A DNA stretch of 64,000 nucleotides. Source: Clytia hemisphaerica. Taxonomy: Eukaryota > Cnidaria > Hydrozoa > Leptothecata > Clytiidae. Positions 1 through 11,203 of the stretch are shown piece by piece. The DNA lies in NCBI GenBank assembly GCA_902728285.1, contig CACVBU010000050.1, positions 738,829 through 802,828 on the forward strand, in the 5' to 3' direction. Made by a program: the position numbers and the translations under genes. The notes beneath the pieces were generated by a model. The model saw only the letters and a program-made list of their open reading frames with translations, did not search any database and was not told the origin of the DNA. Positions within the stretch are counted from its first letter, which is position 1. Each line of letters opens with the position of its first letter.

Positions 1-127
1 AATTGGAGAGTTCCGATTTTAGCGTATTATAATATAGATATAGAGGTTGAAGAAATGAGAAAACAAAAGTGAAAGTTCTAAAGAGCATTGAATTCAATTT
101 ATAGCTTGAATGCACAGTAATTGCATC

Positions 128-200
128 GTCGAGTTAACTCAGTTGGTTAAGGCGTTTGGTTAACATGCAAGCGATCAGTGGTTCGACCCCCCAGATGAAT
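128..200 (+). pseudogene. tRNA-like segment, repeat unit 1
   Basis: The segment has an A-box-like part (aactcagttggttaaggcg) followed 32 nt later by a B box (ggttcgacccc), as in a pol III tRNA gene. A D-arm, a plausible anticodon stem (gtttg/caagc) and a T-arm can be drawn. The 5' gtcgagt and the 3' end do not form a good acceptor stem, and the anticodon loop is too long (9 nt). It is therefore more likely a tRNA-derived repeat head or tRNA pseudogene than a working tRNA. Confidence 0.5.
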
Positions 201-567
201 AGCTTTGAAAATTTGAAACTTAAATATTTCAAAATGAAAAAGAAAAAGAAGAGTCTTCAATTTCAAAGTGCTCCTGAAAATATTCAAAAAAGAAGATAAG
301 AAAAAGAGAGAAAAGATTAAATGTTTTTCACGGCTTTCATTTTAAAGCTGAAATTTTACTAATGTAAAAACCAACACAGAAAAGGCGCGAAAAAGAATTG
401 CCGTCTGCTTAAAAATCGCTAGCGAAAAGCTTCATGCGAGAATTGGAGAGTTCCGATTTTAGCGTATTATAATATAGATATAGAGGTTGAAGAAATGAGA
501 AAACAAAAGTGAAAGTTCTAAAGAGCATTGAATTCAATTTATAGCTTGAATGCACAGTAATTGCATC

Positions 568-639
568 GTCGAGTTAACTCAGTTGGTTAAGGCGTTTGGT
601 AACATGCAAGCGATCAGTGGTTCGACCCCCCAGATGAAT
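568..639 (+). pseudogene. tRNA-like segment, repeat unit 2
   Basis: Same as the copy at 128-200 but one T shorter in the anticodon-loop region (ggtaacatg instead of ggttaacatg), so the loop is 8 nt. The B box ggttcgacccc is intact. The acceptor stem is still poorly paired. Confidence 0.5.
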
Positions 640-1007
640 AGCTTTGAAAATTTGAAACTTAAATATTTCAAAATGAAAAAGAAAAAGAAGAGTCTTCAAT
701 TTCAAAGTGCTCCTGAAAATATTCAAAAAAGAAGATAAGAAAAAGAGAGAAAAGATTAAATGTTTTTCACGGCTTTCATTTTAAAGCTGAAATTTTACTA
801 ATGTAAAAACCAACACAGAAAAGGCGCGAAAAAGAATTGCCGTCTGCTTAAAAATCGCTAGCGAAAAAGCTTCATGCGAGAATTGGAGAGTTCCGATTTT
901 AGCGTATTATAATATAGATATAGAGGTTGAAGAAATGAGAAGACAAAAGTGCAAGTTCTAAAGAGCATTGAATTCAATTTATAGCTTGAATGCACAGTAA
1001 TTGCATC

Positions 1008-1080
1008 GTCGAGTTAACTCAGTTGGTTAAGGCGTTTGGTTAACATGCAAGCGATCAGTGGTTCGACCCCCCAGATGAAT
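1008..1080 (+). pseudogene. tRNA-like segment, repeat unit 3
   Basis: Identical in its A- and B-box regions to the first copy. A- and B-like promoter elements recurring every 440 bp resemble tandem tRNA-related or SINE-derived arrays. Whether it is transcribed cannot be seen from sequence. Confidence 0.5.
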
Positions 1081-1359
1081 AGCTTTGAAAATTTGAAACT
1101 TAAATATTTCAAAATGAAAAAGAAAAAGAAGAGTCTTCAATTTCAAAGTGCTCCTGAAAATATTCAAAAAAGAAGATAAGAAAAAGAGAGAAAAGATTAA
1201 ATGTTTTTCACGGCTTTCATTTTAAAGCTGAAATTTTACTAATGTAAAAACCAACACAGAAAAGGCGCGAAAAAGAATTGCCGTCTGCTTAAAAATCGCT
1301 AGCGAAAAAGCTTCATGCGAGAATTGGAGAGTTCCGATTTTAGCGTATTATAATATAGA

Positions 1360-1921
1360 AGAGAAAATCAAACATCATCTAATTTTGGTCATTTAAACCA
1401 CCATTAACCAACAATTCAAACGAGCTAGACCACCTTGGTTTAGCGTTAGCCGATCAAGTTTTAAAACTCAAAAACATAGGGAATTTTATAACCATGCTGA
1501 AGTCAGCGAAACTCCAGGGGATTAACGCATGGTCAAAATGCTTGTAAAGTTTATAAGCTCATTTTGTACTCAAAAGAAGCGAATAATGAGTAGAAAAAGA
1601 TTTAGTCTGGGCATATGTTTTCTGATTCAAAAATGTTGCCTTATTTGGTACAAATTTTACGAAATTCTTTCTACTACTTTTTCGTTCTGCTATTGCATTA
1701 CAGTATTTAAAATCTTGTAGATGATTATCCTTAAGTCCTGAAAGTCTTGCACTCCAAAGGCTTTCCACATCATAATTTTGAGTTTTATAAAGATTATGTT
1801 TCACCACGAAATAAAAAAACTCGATTATTTTCGAATATTTTCGACGAAGGAGTTTTGGAAAAACCCTTTCCTCACCAACAGTCAAACGACGATTGAATAA
1901 TGTGAAAAAATTCAACATAGA
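1360..1921. other. unique AT-rich stretch with one unassigned minus-strand ORF
   Basis: A 119-codon minus-strand ORF (1918 to 1559) is the longest non-element ORF in the first 34 kb. Its N-terminal part is read from the start of the adjacent hairpin minisatellite, and the rest matches no family I recognise. I treat it as unassigned, not as a gene. Confidence 0.3.
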
Positions 1922-2290
1922 AAATCCTGTTGCTCACCAACATTCAAACAACGGATGAACAACGGTGGGGAAAAAACTTTAAATTGCTCGTTGTTCATCG
2001 ACACAACAAACAATGAGTGAACAACGCTGAAAATCATTTTTAAAAAAACCGTTGTTTACCAACGCTCGAACAACGGGTGAACGACAGACTGAGAAAAGCT
2101 TTGAGAATAGTCGTTGTTCACCGACGCTAGATCGACAGGTGAACGACGGAGGGAAAAAAGCTTCGAAAATAGCGTTGTTTACCGACGCTCGAACAACGGG
2201 TGAACGACAGACTAAGAAAAGCTTTGAGAAAAGCCGTTGTTCACCAACACTAACCCATCGATTTAGTGTTGATTGCAAAAAGTGAACTAT
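1922..2290. repeat. 62-bp minisatellite with a hairpin in each unit
   Basis: Regular units start near 2050, 2112, 2174 and 2236 (62-bp spacing); more diverged copies lie upstream from about 1922 and downstream to about 2350. Each unit holds an inverted repeat of the form cgttgttcacc...ggtgaacgacg followed by an A-rich spacer (gagaaaagctttgagaa). Open frames on both strands here come from the repeat period and are not evidence of a gene. Confidence 0.85.
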
Positions 2291-2350
2291 ATCCGTTGTT
2301 CATCGACGGGTAACAACGGGCTTTCGACGTCTACCGTCGATGAACAACGA

Positions 2351-3516
2351 CTAAACAACGCAAATGTCCCCGAGCGACGGATAATGGGTTAGCAGTGGTA
2401 AGATAAACGTTACTTTGACGTTCATACAACGTCATTTGGACGCTAACATGCGCGGGAAGAATAAAACAGTACATACAGCAGCAGTCAGTACAGCATCCCA
2501 CTTCAGACATAATTATCCGGGGCTAATACGGACTAGGCATATAGCGATTTCAAAAAAGTGCAATCATAAGCTTTTCCTTCCTGCGTGAGAGGTTGTGTTA
2601 ATGTTGTAGTATATTTCGAGTATGATCAACTGATCCCAGAGATGGTTTTTGAGAAAGTTTCCACCAAATTTAGGAAAGCACTTTCGACTTTTCGACTTCG
2701 GCTTATTTTTTGGACCCTTAGAAAGCCTTAAAGCTAAGGTAAGTCAATCTCAATATTAGTACCCGGAGATTGTGGTGTATCTTTAAAAATCAACGTGATA
2801 TTATGATTCGTCAATTGTTATTGACCGATGTGATAATGCTCCTTTCTTCTTGTTAGATCATGCTAAAACAAAATTCAAAATTCAAATTTACTGATGACAT
2901 AGTGCCACAGAAAGCCAATCACTGTCATAACAGATTCTAAGAATGAAATCACCCCCAATATTTACAAAAATGATTTCTTGATAAAATATCTTTCTTATTA
3001 CACACCATCTTTGAGGTTTAAGGTACTTTAAGATCAACCTTAAACCTTAGCTATTCTAATACTGATAACGCTAGGCTATTCTCTGGCGCCATTCGGTAAC
3101 GTAAATAAAGCTTGGCATACACGGGAACGAGGTTGGTTTAAGGTTATCAATAGCAGAATCATATCTTTTCCCCTGTTAAAGAATATGATTAGAAGGTATG
3201 GCTGTTATTTTTAGAACCTGTTTTACCTTTGAATTAGAATTTAGGTACCAATTTTCATTTTTTCCGGATGTTTGTAGCTTCTTGAATCTGTGAAAATGTA
3301 GTTGTTATTTCTCAACTTCAGAACAAACGATTTTTGGTATTTTGAATCGATTTTTACATCTATGATGGTCCTTGGTAATTCCCTCCACACTTAAAAGAGA
3401 AAAACAAAAAAATGTCATTCTAAAATCATATATACCGTCTTTCATAAAAAATACAGTCCAATTCAAACTATCTTTTTTATAAAAAATGACATTTACATAC
3501 CCTCATATAGAACAGA
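2351..3516. other. no gene seen
   Basis: AT-rich sequence without convincing coding potential. Around 2800-2880 there is a diverged copy of a dispersed repeat also seen near 4029-4100 and 13840-13910 (motif like gaccaactacataatg, then ctcctttcttc, then atgctaaaa). Confidence 0.4.
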
Positions 3517-3797
3517 CTCTAGTTTATCCCCAGAGGGGGGAGAACAAAGTAAACAACCCCCGTAGGTGCGTCCCTTAAGGGTCCTTTTTCCAAGCAGCAC
3601 TTTAAGGGTCGAAATGAGCAAAGATAAGAAAAATTGCGCTCAAAGTGTGTAAAAGTTGGAAAATCTGATCAAAGATCTTTAAGAAAATGTCCCGTAAGGG
3701 TTTACCCAAATTTACTCAAACTTAGCTGACTTTTCTCTGCACTGTAAGGGTCCCATTTTAAAGTCCTAATTTTGGGCCACACATTCAGGTCCTTTTT
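3517..3797. mobile_element. MITE-like element with repeated taaggg motifs
   Basis: The region is bounded by agactctagt on the left and actagactct on the right, which are close to inverted. Inside are at least four copies of a taagggt motif (near 3575, 3603, 3697 and 3746). The stretch gcactgtaagggt near 3739 is the reverse complement of the motif that fills the better-defined element at 5515-5822, suggesting a diverged relative. No target-site duplication is clear. Confidence 0.4.
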
Positions 3798-3884
3798 GAC
3801 TAGACTCTGGTAGATAGCTCACCCGTAAAACGAACGCATGTCGTTAATTTTAATAAGCATTACCTGAAGATTGATGCATCTTTA

Positions 3885-4045
3885 TTGGGTGATAATTCAC
3901 CAACCAATCCGATGATAGTTGACCAATCAGATCATAGTCGACCAATCCGATAATAGTCGACCGATCAGATCGTAGTTTACCAATCAGATCATAGTTGACC
4001 AATCTGATGAAAGTTAGCTAATCAAATGATCTTTGACCAACTACA
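3885..4045. repeat. 20-bp minisatellite (accaatcagatcatagt type)
   Basis: About seven degenerate units of roughly 20 bp, each like gaccaatcagatcatagtc, run from about 3900 to 4045. The units differ from one another and there are no unique spacers, so this is a minisatellite and not a CRISPR-like array. The sequence to about 4200 resembles 13780-14000, so the minisatellite sits in a larger dispersed repeat. Confidence 0.75.
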
Positions 4046-4200
4046 TAATGTTCCTTTGCTTCTCAATCATCATGCTAAAAGGCTAATTTAAATATTGTCA
4101 GGTACTAATAACCAAGGGTTAAAAACTTAAATTGTAAAATTTGATTTGAAAATTCATTTTCGTTGTAAAGGTATGTAACAAAGCAAATAAATAAGAAAAA

Positions 4201-4839
4201 TTCCCAAATAACTCGATAAAACCTTAATAACTCGATTGTTAACGACTCTTTGCTGGTTGCCAACATTAAACTTCCTACAAAAGTCTTTGTGAAAAGCCTC
4301 CACCACTGGAATCTCATTCCCTCAGAACAAATGTTTTGTGGCTCCTTCAAGTAACTTTAGGCTTTTTCATGTTTCATGTCTCGAATTCTTCATAAATCGA
4401 AACCTTTCTTGTTTCACATTGGTACTCCATTTGATATGTTAACTTGACTGTTAAGAAGAATTTATTATGAAAGAAACAAAGCAATAACTGTTTTACTTTT
4501 ACTTTCGCATACCCAGATTCTCCTTCTTAACAAGGCTTATTCTTTATTTCAGGCTAGGAGAACATTTCGTTGACTTCTAGACACACAAATGTTTTTTTGA
4601 CTCGGACAATTCCTCTCCTGCTGTTGGAGATTCTGAGGGTTTACTGAAGAATCATAAAGGGTCACTAAAACACCCAATTTTCTTAATAAATTGCACGAAA
4701 ATACTCACAAAATGATGAAATTAAGAACATTTTTAGGCTCAAAATAAGAATATTTGGATTTTAAAAACGAAGAAGCTACGAAGGAACGATATAATACTTT
4801 TTGGATGCAATTCAAAGTGTGAGAGAATATGTGTGAAAT
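4201..4839. other. no gene seen
   Basis: AT-rich, with no motif, long ORF or inverted repeat that I can support. Confidence 0.35.
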
Positions 4840-5470
4840 ATATATGATCTATAATATTGTGTTTGTGCATTGTTTGGCAGGCGTTGATTGATGAGCAAAC
4901 CTCAAATCAATCGAGGAAAGGGAATCTTATTCCACAAAAAGTGTGATTTCAGAGCAAACGACTTAGGGTGTGTATGCGTCAAAATATGAATTATCTATTC
5001 TATAAATGTGTATGTTTTGCGTAAGGCAGGCGAGTATGTATGTGTGAAACGTGTATGTCTATAATATAAATGTGTTTGTGCGTTGTTTGGCAAGCGTTGA
5101 TTGAGCTAACCTCAAATCATTTGGTAAAAGGAAATCTTATCTCACAAAAAGGGGGATATCAGACCAAACGGCTTAGGGTGTGTATGTATCAAAACATAAA
5201 TGATCTATTATATAAATGTGTGTGTTTGGCGTAAAGGCAGGTGAGTTTATAAAAATGTGTATGATCATTTCAACTGAGGATTGTTTGTAAAAACATGAAA
5301 CTGCCAGTATTGAAAAAATAATTTTCATTACTTTAACTACGATATGATCTATATTATAAATATGTTTATGCGTTGTTTGGCAAGCGTTGATTGAGCTAAT
5401 CTCAAACCATCGGTGGGAAGGGAATCACATCCAAAAAGTGTAATATCAGATCAAATAATTGCGGTGTGCA
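4840..5470. repeat. degenerate copies of the atgatct...tgtgcgttgt repeat superfamily
   Basis: Three to four diverged copies share a block order: atgatct, T/A-rich spacer, tgtgtttgtgcgttgtttgg, gcgttgattga, gctaacctcaaatca, a purine-rich block, then ccacaaaaagtg. The same block order appears in the 165-180-bp array (14.86-19.69 kb) and the 325-bp satellite (21.9-34.5 kb). Copies begin near 4840, 5075 and 5345, with a shorter variant between (4975-5040 and 5175-5240). Confidence 0.65.
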
Positions 5471-5514
5471 CCAGAGCCTATAAACCTTCATTTTATGAAT
5501 ATATGATTCAAATT

Positions 5515-5822
5515 CCCGGGGGGGAGGGTGGGTTTACCAACTGACGGTATGTGCGGCGAAAAAATTGGCTTTTAGAATCGCACCCTTACAGTGCAGAAAA
5601 AAATCGGTGAAATTTGTACCCTTACAGTGCATTTTTTCAAATTTAGACAACATTTTCGAGCAAAAATTTGCAATTTTTCCCAGATTTGCTGAAATTTCCA
5701 CCCTTACAGTGCATTTATCAAAAGTCCACCCTTACAGTGCATTTCTGATATTTTGAAAAAACATACCCTTAACCGCCGCACATACCCGTCGGTCAATTTG
5801 CCTGACTGCCCCCCCCCCCGGG
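5515..5822. mobile_element. 308-bp TIR element with 8-bp TSD
   Basis: The element is flanked by a perfect 8-bp direct duplication, ttcaaatt, at 5507-5514 and 5823-5830. Its ends are inverted: cccggg plus a G-tract, then about 25 bp leading to ggtatgtgcggcg on the left, against cgccgcacatacccg...cccggg on the right. The interior holds four copies of cccttacagtgca. A second copy lies at about 57951-58179. An 8-bp TSD is usual for hAT and a few other DNA transposon superfamilies. No transposase is present, so it is non-autonomous. Confidence 0.85.
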
Positions 5823-5830
5823 TTCAAATT

Positions 5831-6180
5831 ATCATCATCATGCTAATTCACATACGTCTCCAAACTTTGTTACTTTAATTCTTCCACTATGGACTTTTTA
5901 CTCAGCTTTTTTTCTTCCAAGAATAGCTTTTTGTATCTCTAACTCGAACAAAAACCTTGGTCCCTTACACATTTGATAAGCCTTAGATGCCAAGGGGAAA
6001 TGTCTATCTTGACCTCGATGGACAGTCGAACTTTTTGTTCATTTTATGTAACTGTCTACAAATTACTCAGGAAAACAAATGCTAGATTGTATGTACCATT
6101 ATATCTAATGAAAGCAAACCTACCTACTTTAAAACATCCAATTTTCTCCATCTTGAAATAGTATTATTTTGAATTCTAAG
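5831..6180. other. no gene seen
   Basis: AT-rich stretch; nothing beyond chance short ORFs. Confidence 0.35.
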
Positions 6181-6760
6181 TATAGTCTACTAAGATAAAA
6201 CTCCCTGTATAATTCCGAATTTGAAATATTGTCATGAGGACATAGTTCCGCAATTTTATTATTTATGTTCGTAGTTATGGTAACCATTGAATGGAAGCTC
6301 ACCTTGAGTACGTTAGATAGAAATTTTATTAGGAGAAAAAAACACTTCGCTTTTAGCCTCGGGCGAGGCAAGTCCTCCCGTCGGGGAGTATCAACATGAG
6401 AGAAGAGATCCAGGTACCAGGAGGAGTAAAGAGTTCGTTCGGAAATGACACCGACCAGGCAGGGTCGATCGTGCGTCCCCGTCTTCTCGAAGTGTTGAAC
6501 GTTATTGAATTTTTATGCTTTATGGAACTGTATGTTTGGATATTGTATAATGAGTTATCGAATGAAATTAGACTTCAACATTTTGTGTCTCCCACCTCCT
6601 TGATCTACTCCATGAACTCCATCTCCTGTCTTCTAACGGCAGTCAGGCCGATATCCGGGGAAAAACTTTTAAATAAAAATGTTGTTGCTGTGGGCCCAGC
6701 CTTAACCGGCTGGCGCACCACGACAATATAGTCTACTAAGATAAAATTCCATGTAGTCAC
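6181..6760. mobile_element. insertion-like segment between 30-bp direct repeats, with SINE-like fragments
   Basis: The sequence tatagtctactaagataaaa occurs at about 6181 and again at about 6728, each followed by similar bases, so about 550 bp is flanked by direct repeats. The segment is more GC-rich than its surroundings, notably 6350-6490 and 6600-6725. On the minus strand, 6725 to 6683 reads like the start of a tRNA-derived SINE (ggtgcgccagccggttaagg). This could be an inserted SINE or retroelement fragment, or an old local duplication. Confidence 0.4.
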
Positions 6761-7261
6761 CCATTATAATTCGGTAACAAACAGATACGTTCTGAAAACT
6801 CGGCCTGATATACAGTGCAGGGAATACTTTCATTGAATCCAATCAACGGGATGATAAATTGACACGCAATCCTCAGATACAATCACTTTAGTTTAAATTA
6901 GTCCTTAAGTTCCACCAAGATAGATTTTCATATAGGTATATAGTAAACAGGATAATTCTCCGATTGCTAAACAACAATGAACTTTCATTCAAAAATCTCT
7001 CCCATTGATAACAAATTGATCAAGATCAAGATATCTCGGAAAGCTTATCACTGTATATGTATTGACGGAAAATTTAACTTCTAACAGATATTGTCTATCA
7101 AGTTGACACAATTTACTGTTGGAATCAATACATCTAACTCTAAACTTCCTCTAAACAAAGATCTTGATCAATTTATGCGGTGAATGCCTCTTCAGGAACT
7201 CCCTCATTACTAAAGAGAAAAATGGTTGCTCATTCTAAAAGTATGAAAGAGAGTGCCAACC
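6761..7261. other. no gene seen
   Basis: AT-rich, no feature that I can support. Confidence 0.35.
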
Positions 7262-7547
7262 ATTGAGTTTAAAGCCCGAAGGGCTAGAGTTCAATCTCTA
7301 ACCTTTCTTAGGCAAGAAAAAGTGAAGTTTTAAAAAATGCGCCGCATTTTTGACGACAGATTGAATCTAGCAATTCCTTTGTTTACGATTGATATTTTTT
7401 TCGAAATTTAGGGGTAAATTTTAGTTTCAATCTGTCATTTGTGAAAAAACCAGGCGAACCGCTCAAGGCCGCACAACTTTGGTAGGATTTGTTGGCTTCA
7501 AATCCTATCAAGGAGATTGACTTCTAGCCCTTCGGACTTATACTTCA
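7262..7547. mobile_element. TIR element, aaagcccgaagggctag ends
   Basis: The left end (aaagcccgaagggctagag) and the right end (ctagcccttcggactta) are inverted for about 35 bp with some mismatches, including the following ttcaatctc / gagattgac. A second element with the same end motif lies at 12912-13138. There is no ORF, so both are non-autonomous. Confidence 0.65.
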
Positions 7548-8814
7548 TTGGTGCCAACCTTCTGGATATCTCATAGCTATGATTTTAAACAGAAATGATC
7601 ACAAAATCTTATTTCGAAACAAATATTTTAGTATTATATCTGAAGAGGTTTTTAGCGGTACAATTCTTTCCTGAAAATTGGCGATTGGAAAATAATCATA
7701 AAAATTGCTTTTTTCCGAAAAATTGTTTTTTCCTAAAGTACCGATTAACCTAGGTGTAATAAGGATATGTGTGTTTACCTGAAATTTTGGTATCTTCGAA
7801 AACAACAACCGCAGTCCAATATCAATTACGGGATGCTTGGAGTATAAACAATTAGAAACGATGATTGAAACGGCAGCATTGTGATCAATTCATGGTTGGT
7901 GGACTCAAAGGAAGGGTACCATAAAGGTCAATCGTTAACCTTCCGGTTGGCTCGCTCCGGGTAGTGGCGCGTAGAGAACAAAGGTATAGGCGGGTTCGGT
8001 AGATAATAGTTCATACGTCTTTACTTGAAAGAAATTTAGATCGGCGAAAAACGACTGCGCTCATCAGATAAGAAGATGATGCTTTTGTGTGCTCTGGTTC
8101 GGAACTGTGGACGAAAACCGCTTTATGCACTTCGGCTTTCTTTAATGATTATCTAGAATCTCCCGATGACTTGATACTAACTTTGATCTGTCCAAATTAT
8201 TTAGAGCTTGCAGAACGGACCATGCAAGATGGTATCCTCTCTTGAAGCGAACTGTTTGAGTGATGTAGTGTTTCATCAAACTGTTCATCCTGTAAATGAG
8301 ATTCAAAAATGTTAGTTATATAACCCAATGTAGAGAGTCACCTCAAAAATAGCTGGTTCTTTAAAACCAGAAGATAATTATAATTCACGTGCCATACTCC
8401 ACTATCTCCACTTAAAAAAAAAAATAAAAATCAATCCGTCGGAAGACAAAAAAACAATGAAAACTAATCCCAATCGGAAAATCTTTTATTTATAAGAAAC
8501 ATTTTTTTATAGGAACATTAGCCTCAGATTTAGGCCCTTAGAATAATAGTTCTATTGTTTGGAACAATAGAAATTTACTGGTTTTGATAAAAATTGACCT
8601 ACCTATGATTCATATTCTATCCTGTACTGGTATTTGATTTTGATTTCATTCCATGTAACAGGCGACTAATGATGAGCCAGAAGAGGAAGCCGTTACTGCA
8701 TAGCTACTGTTTCATGATTTATGCTGTGTCAGCTTTAGATAAATCATCCTCCTAAGGAAAATATTGAGTTACCCATACCTAAAAAGTAAAAAACGAAAAT
8801 TCATTCTGAATTCG
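7548..8814. other. no gene seen
   Basis: AT-rich; 7900-8250 is a little more GC-rich, but I find no ORF, RNA gene or repeat I can name. Confidence 0.3.
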
Positions 8815-8905
8815 TGGGGTGATAATAGCACCCCCTTTTCGCAGACCCACTGGGAACCCTTCCCACTGGAAAAATTGGCCAAAATATCGTCCCCGGTGGA
8901 AAGTT
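8815..8905. repeat. dispersed repeat shared with 11988-12055
   Basis: The string gggaacccttcccactgg, followed by aaaaattggccaaaatatcg, occurs at about 8849 and about 12012, with weaker similarity upstream. A second shared block (tttacccatccccactgaat type) occurs at about 9547 and about 12075, so pieces of one repeat family are scattered over 8.8-12.1 kb. Confidence 0.7.
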
Positions 8906-10124
8906 ATCCTCACTGCATAATATTCACTATTTTTCCAAAAGCCGATCAAAATAAACAATTTTACATACTCCACAAAATACTTCACTTACAAAATATCCTC
9001 ATTGATATAACCTTGAAACATATTATATTCAACAAACTTTGAAACCTCAACAATTCTGGAACTGTACATAATTTCGAACACTTTGAGGGGTCTATCAATT
9101 TCATCCACTGATATTTTACAAATTACATAGCGGTTTTAGGATACGACCGCAAATGTCCAGAAATATCACACCAACTTTATCCCACCCAGATTAATCCTGG
9201 TTGGATACTGGATGATGTGATATTTTACAATAGGCGCAAGAAAATTTTCTCACAGGGAAAAGGAAAACTGCATAAAATATAAGGACAAAATTATAATTCA
9301 TATATTCCTTTCAAATTTCAATTATTTTCCGTATTTGCACCTAAATTTTACAAAACCTTTTTAATTTTATCCCTTCTCCGAATGTCACTTCCTAGGGAGG
9401 GTACCCATCTTTCCATATTCACACATCCACAAGCAGCATTAGGATAACGATCGCAAATTTCCCGAAATATCACACCATTCTCTATCCCTTTGGGAGCAAT
9501 CCTGAAGTGATGGTCCATGATGGGATATTTTATAAAACATATGCTATTTTACCCATCCCCACTGAATTTTCTGACTTTAAAACAAAAGAATTGAAATCCC
9601 CATTCATAAAAAGTATGTGAATATCAATCCCAATCGCGAGATTCAGTCCATTCTTTTTACCCCCACTAGCTGAAAAAAAAAACCAACAGGGTATGTGAGA
9701 AGGGGGTGTATAATGAAACATTTCAGTGTGTATTTCTTAAATTATCTTAAAATTATATGGCGAGATAATTTCTATAAATCCTAGGCGATTACTCAAATCT
9801 AAACAAATACTGCAATTTCCAAATAAATTTCAGGTGTTTGATTTAGCCAAAGACGTATAACAGCAGTGACACCGTAGATACACAACAGATTAAATACAAA
9901 TAAAATTAAAAATTCCAAGAAGGAAAAGAGCAAACGAAGTAAGCAAATCAAAAGTTCCATCACAGCAAACTACAATAATTGAAAATACAGAACCTCGAAA
10001 AACCTTTCAACAAAAACATTTTAGTGTCTTACTAAACTTTCTATATTTGAGTAAGGTACTGGTAACTAGTAGAGGGAACACTTAACAATTTGCATGATAA
10101 CTAGTAAGTATTCAAATCAAAGTC
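8906..10124. other. no gene seen; diverged repeat fragments
   Basis: AT-rich. It contains related segments ending near 9240 and 9540 (cgaccgcaaatgtccagaaatatcacacc versus cgatcgcaaatttcccgaaatatcacacc, similar in layout), i.e. two old copies about 300 bp apart. No coding signal. Confidence 0.4.
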
Positions 10125-10470
10125 TCACTTTTCAGCACGAAAATAAAAGAGGATAAAAAAAACTTATAATCGATTACTAGCATCTGTTCGTCTTTGTGAT
10201 TTCGATATTTTATCAGTCTTGCATGTTAATTTGTAAATACATCTTCAATGACTGAATAATACCCTTTCACCATTTGGTGATGGACCCTTCCTTCTATGAA
10301 ATTTGCATATATACAAAAAGACTAACTTTACACAGTACGCATGAAACTAAATTATACAGTGCAAGTTCTCGCTTTTCACCTTGAAAATAAGAGAGGGCAA
10401 AAGTTATTGCCAACTTCTAGCATCTGATCGTCTATTTGATTTCAATATTGTATCTAGTCTTCATTTTCAC
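10125..10470. repeat. two diverged direct copies, about 240 bp apart
   Basis: 10125-10215 and 10363-10470 share the order: tctc(a/g)cttttcac, gaaaataa(a)agag, ctagcatctg, tcgtct, gatttc, then atattgtatc-like. This is an old tandem duplication. Confidence 0.55.
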
Positions 10471-10559
10471 AGCCAACTGGTTTGTTGCCTAAATTATTTA
10501 CTAACCAAGTGAGTCAAACCCCAATTTTAGTAATTGCTGGAAGGTTATTTTCATTTGTA

Positions 10560-10740
10560 TTAAACCACAATGCAATGACATGATAGAACACCTGTTGAAT
10601 GTAACTGCCAACTTGGACAGTATGTGTGTTAAAATATGTATGTGTAATATAAGTGTGTGTGTGTTAGGGAGGAATGGAAACTATATCCGGATCCAAAGGG
10701 TGTGCTATCAGATTGTTGTGATGGTTGGTTATATACAAAG
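10560..10740. repeat. solo diverged copy of the satellite superfamily
   Basis: The stretch gttgaatgtaactgccaac, then agtatgtgtgttaaaatatgtatg, aligns with the satellite motif gaatgcaactgacaac, then agtatgtgcggtaaaatatgtatg. It also resembles 14890-14940 (gttgaatgtaagtgctaac). Confidence 0.55.
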
Positions 10741-11203
10741 AAGTGAGTGACCTTCTTTTCAACTCACATTTTTAGGACTTCCTCGTAATAATTTACAAAT
10801 TTTCTATCTTTACATATGTAAAATTATCTTTAACTGTATATACTTGGAATATTATAGACTATGCTATAGTCTAAGACAAATCACTATCTAAGAAATGAGC
10901 CCAAAGTCGAAGAAAATTCGCGAACGGGCTTTTTGCCGAAAAGAGTTTACAGCCGGTAGAGTTTTTCAGTCGTTTCTTCGAAGCTCTTCCTCCGATTTTT
11001 TTTTCCGTATACCGCCATAACGCCATACAGCCATATTTCCCCGCTTTTACTATCACTGTAATGGACGACAACATCGTCTAGGAATATCATCGAAAATAAT
11101 ATAGTGGTATGAATTCAGGCAGATTGCCTTCTTTATCTTATTTCATTTTTAAATGACTGATATACTCACATAGGTAAACTACTGCATTAAGTAGACCGCA
11201 CTC
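10741..11203. other. unassigned; short Lys/Arg-rich ORF
   Basis: 10871-11090 is more GC-rich than its surroundings. A plus-strand ORF starts at 10895 (MSPKSKKIRERAFCRKEF, then a stop about 40 codons on), with a 67-codon ORF on the other strand. It might be a remnant of an element's coding region, but I recognise no domain. Confidence 0.2.

Larger units (their letters stand above)
1..1359. repeat. 440-bp tandem repeat, three units plus a partial fourth
   Basis: Units begin with the same sequence (aattggagagttccgatttt) at 1, 441, 881 and 1322, so the periods are 440, 440 and 441 bp. The units are nearly identical; differences are a few single-base changes and indels, such as one T fewer in the tRNA-like part of unit 2. 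The last copy stops near 1359. The array starts at or before the window edge, so its full length is unknown. Each unit carries a tRNA-like segment with A- and B-box-like motifs (separate entries). The near identity means recent amplification or homogenisation. No coding function is visible. Confidence 0.95.

Noticed and set aside
128-200. Functional tRNA genes in the 440-bp repeat
   Set aside because: A and B boxes exist, but the acceptor stem does not pair and the anticodon loop has the wrong length.
1979-2285. ORFs on both strands with repeated protein motifs (PLVVRA.., DARTTGERQT)
   Set aside because: Read from a 62-bp minisatellite; open frames on both strands with the repeat period are expected by chance.
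3885-4045. CRISPR-like array
   Set aside because: No unique spacers, units degenerate, and the context is eukaryotic.
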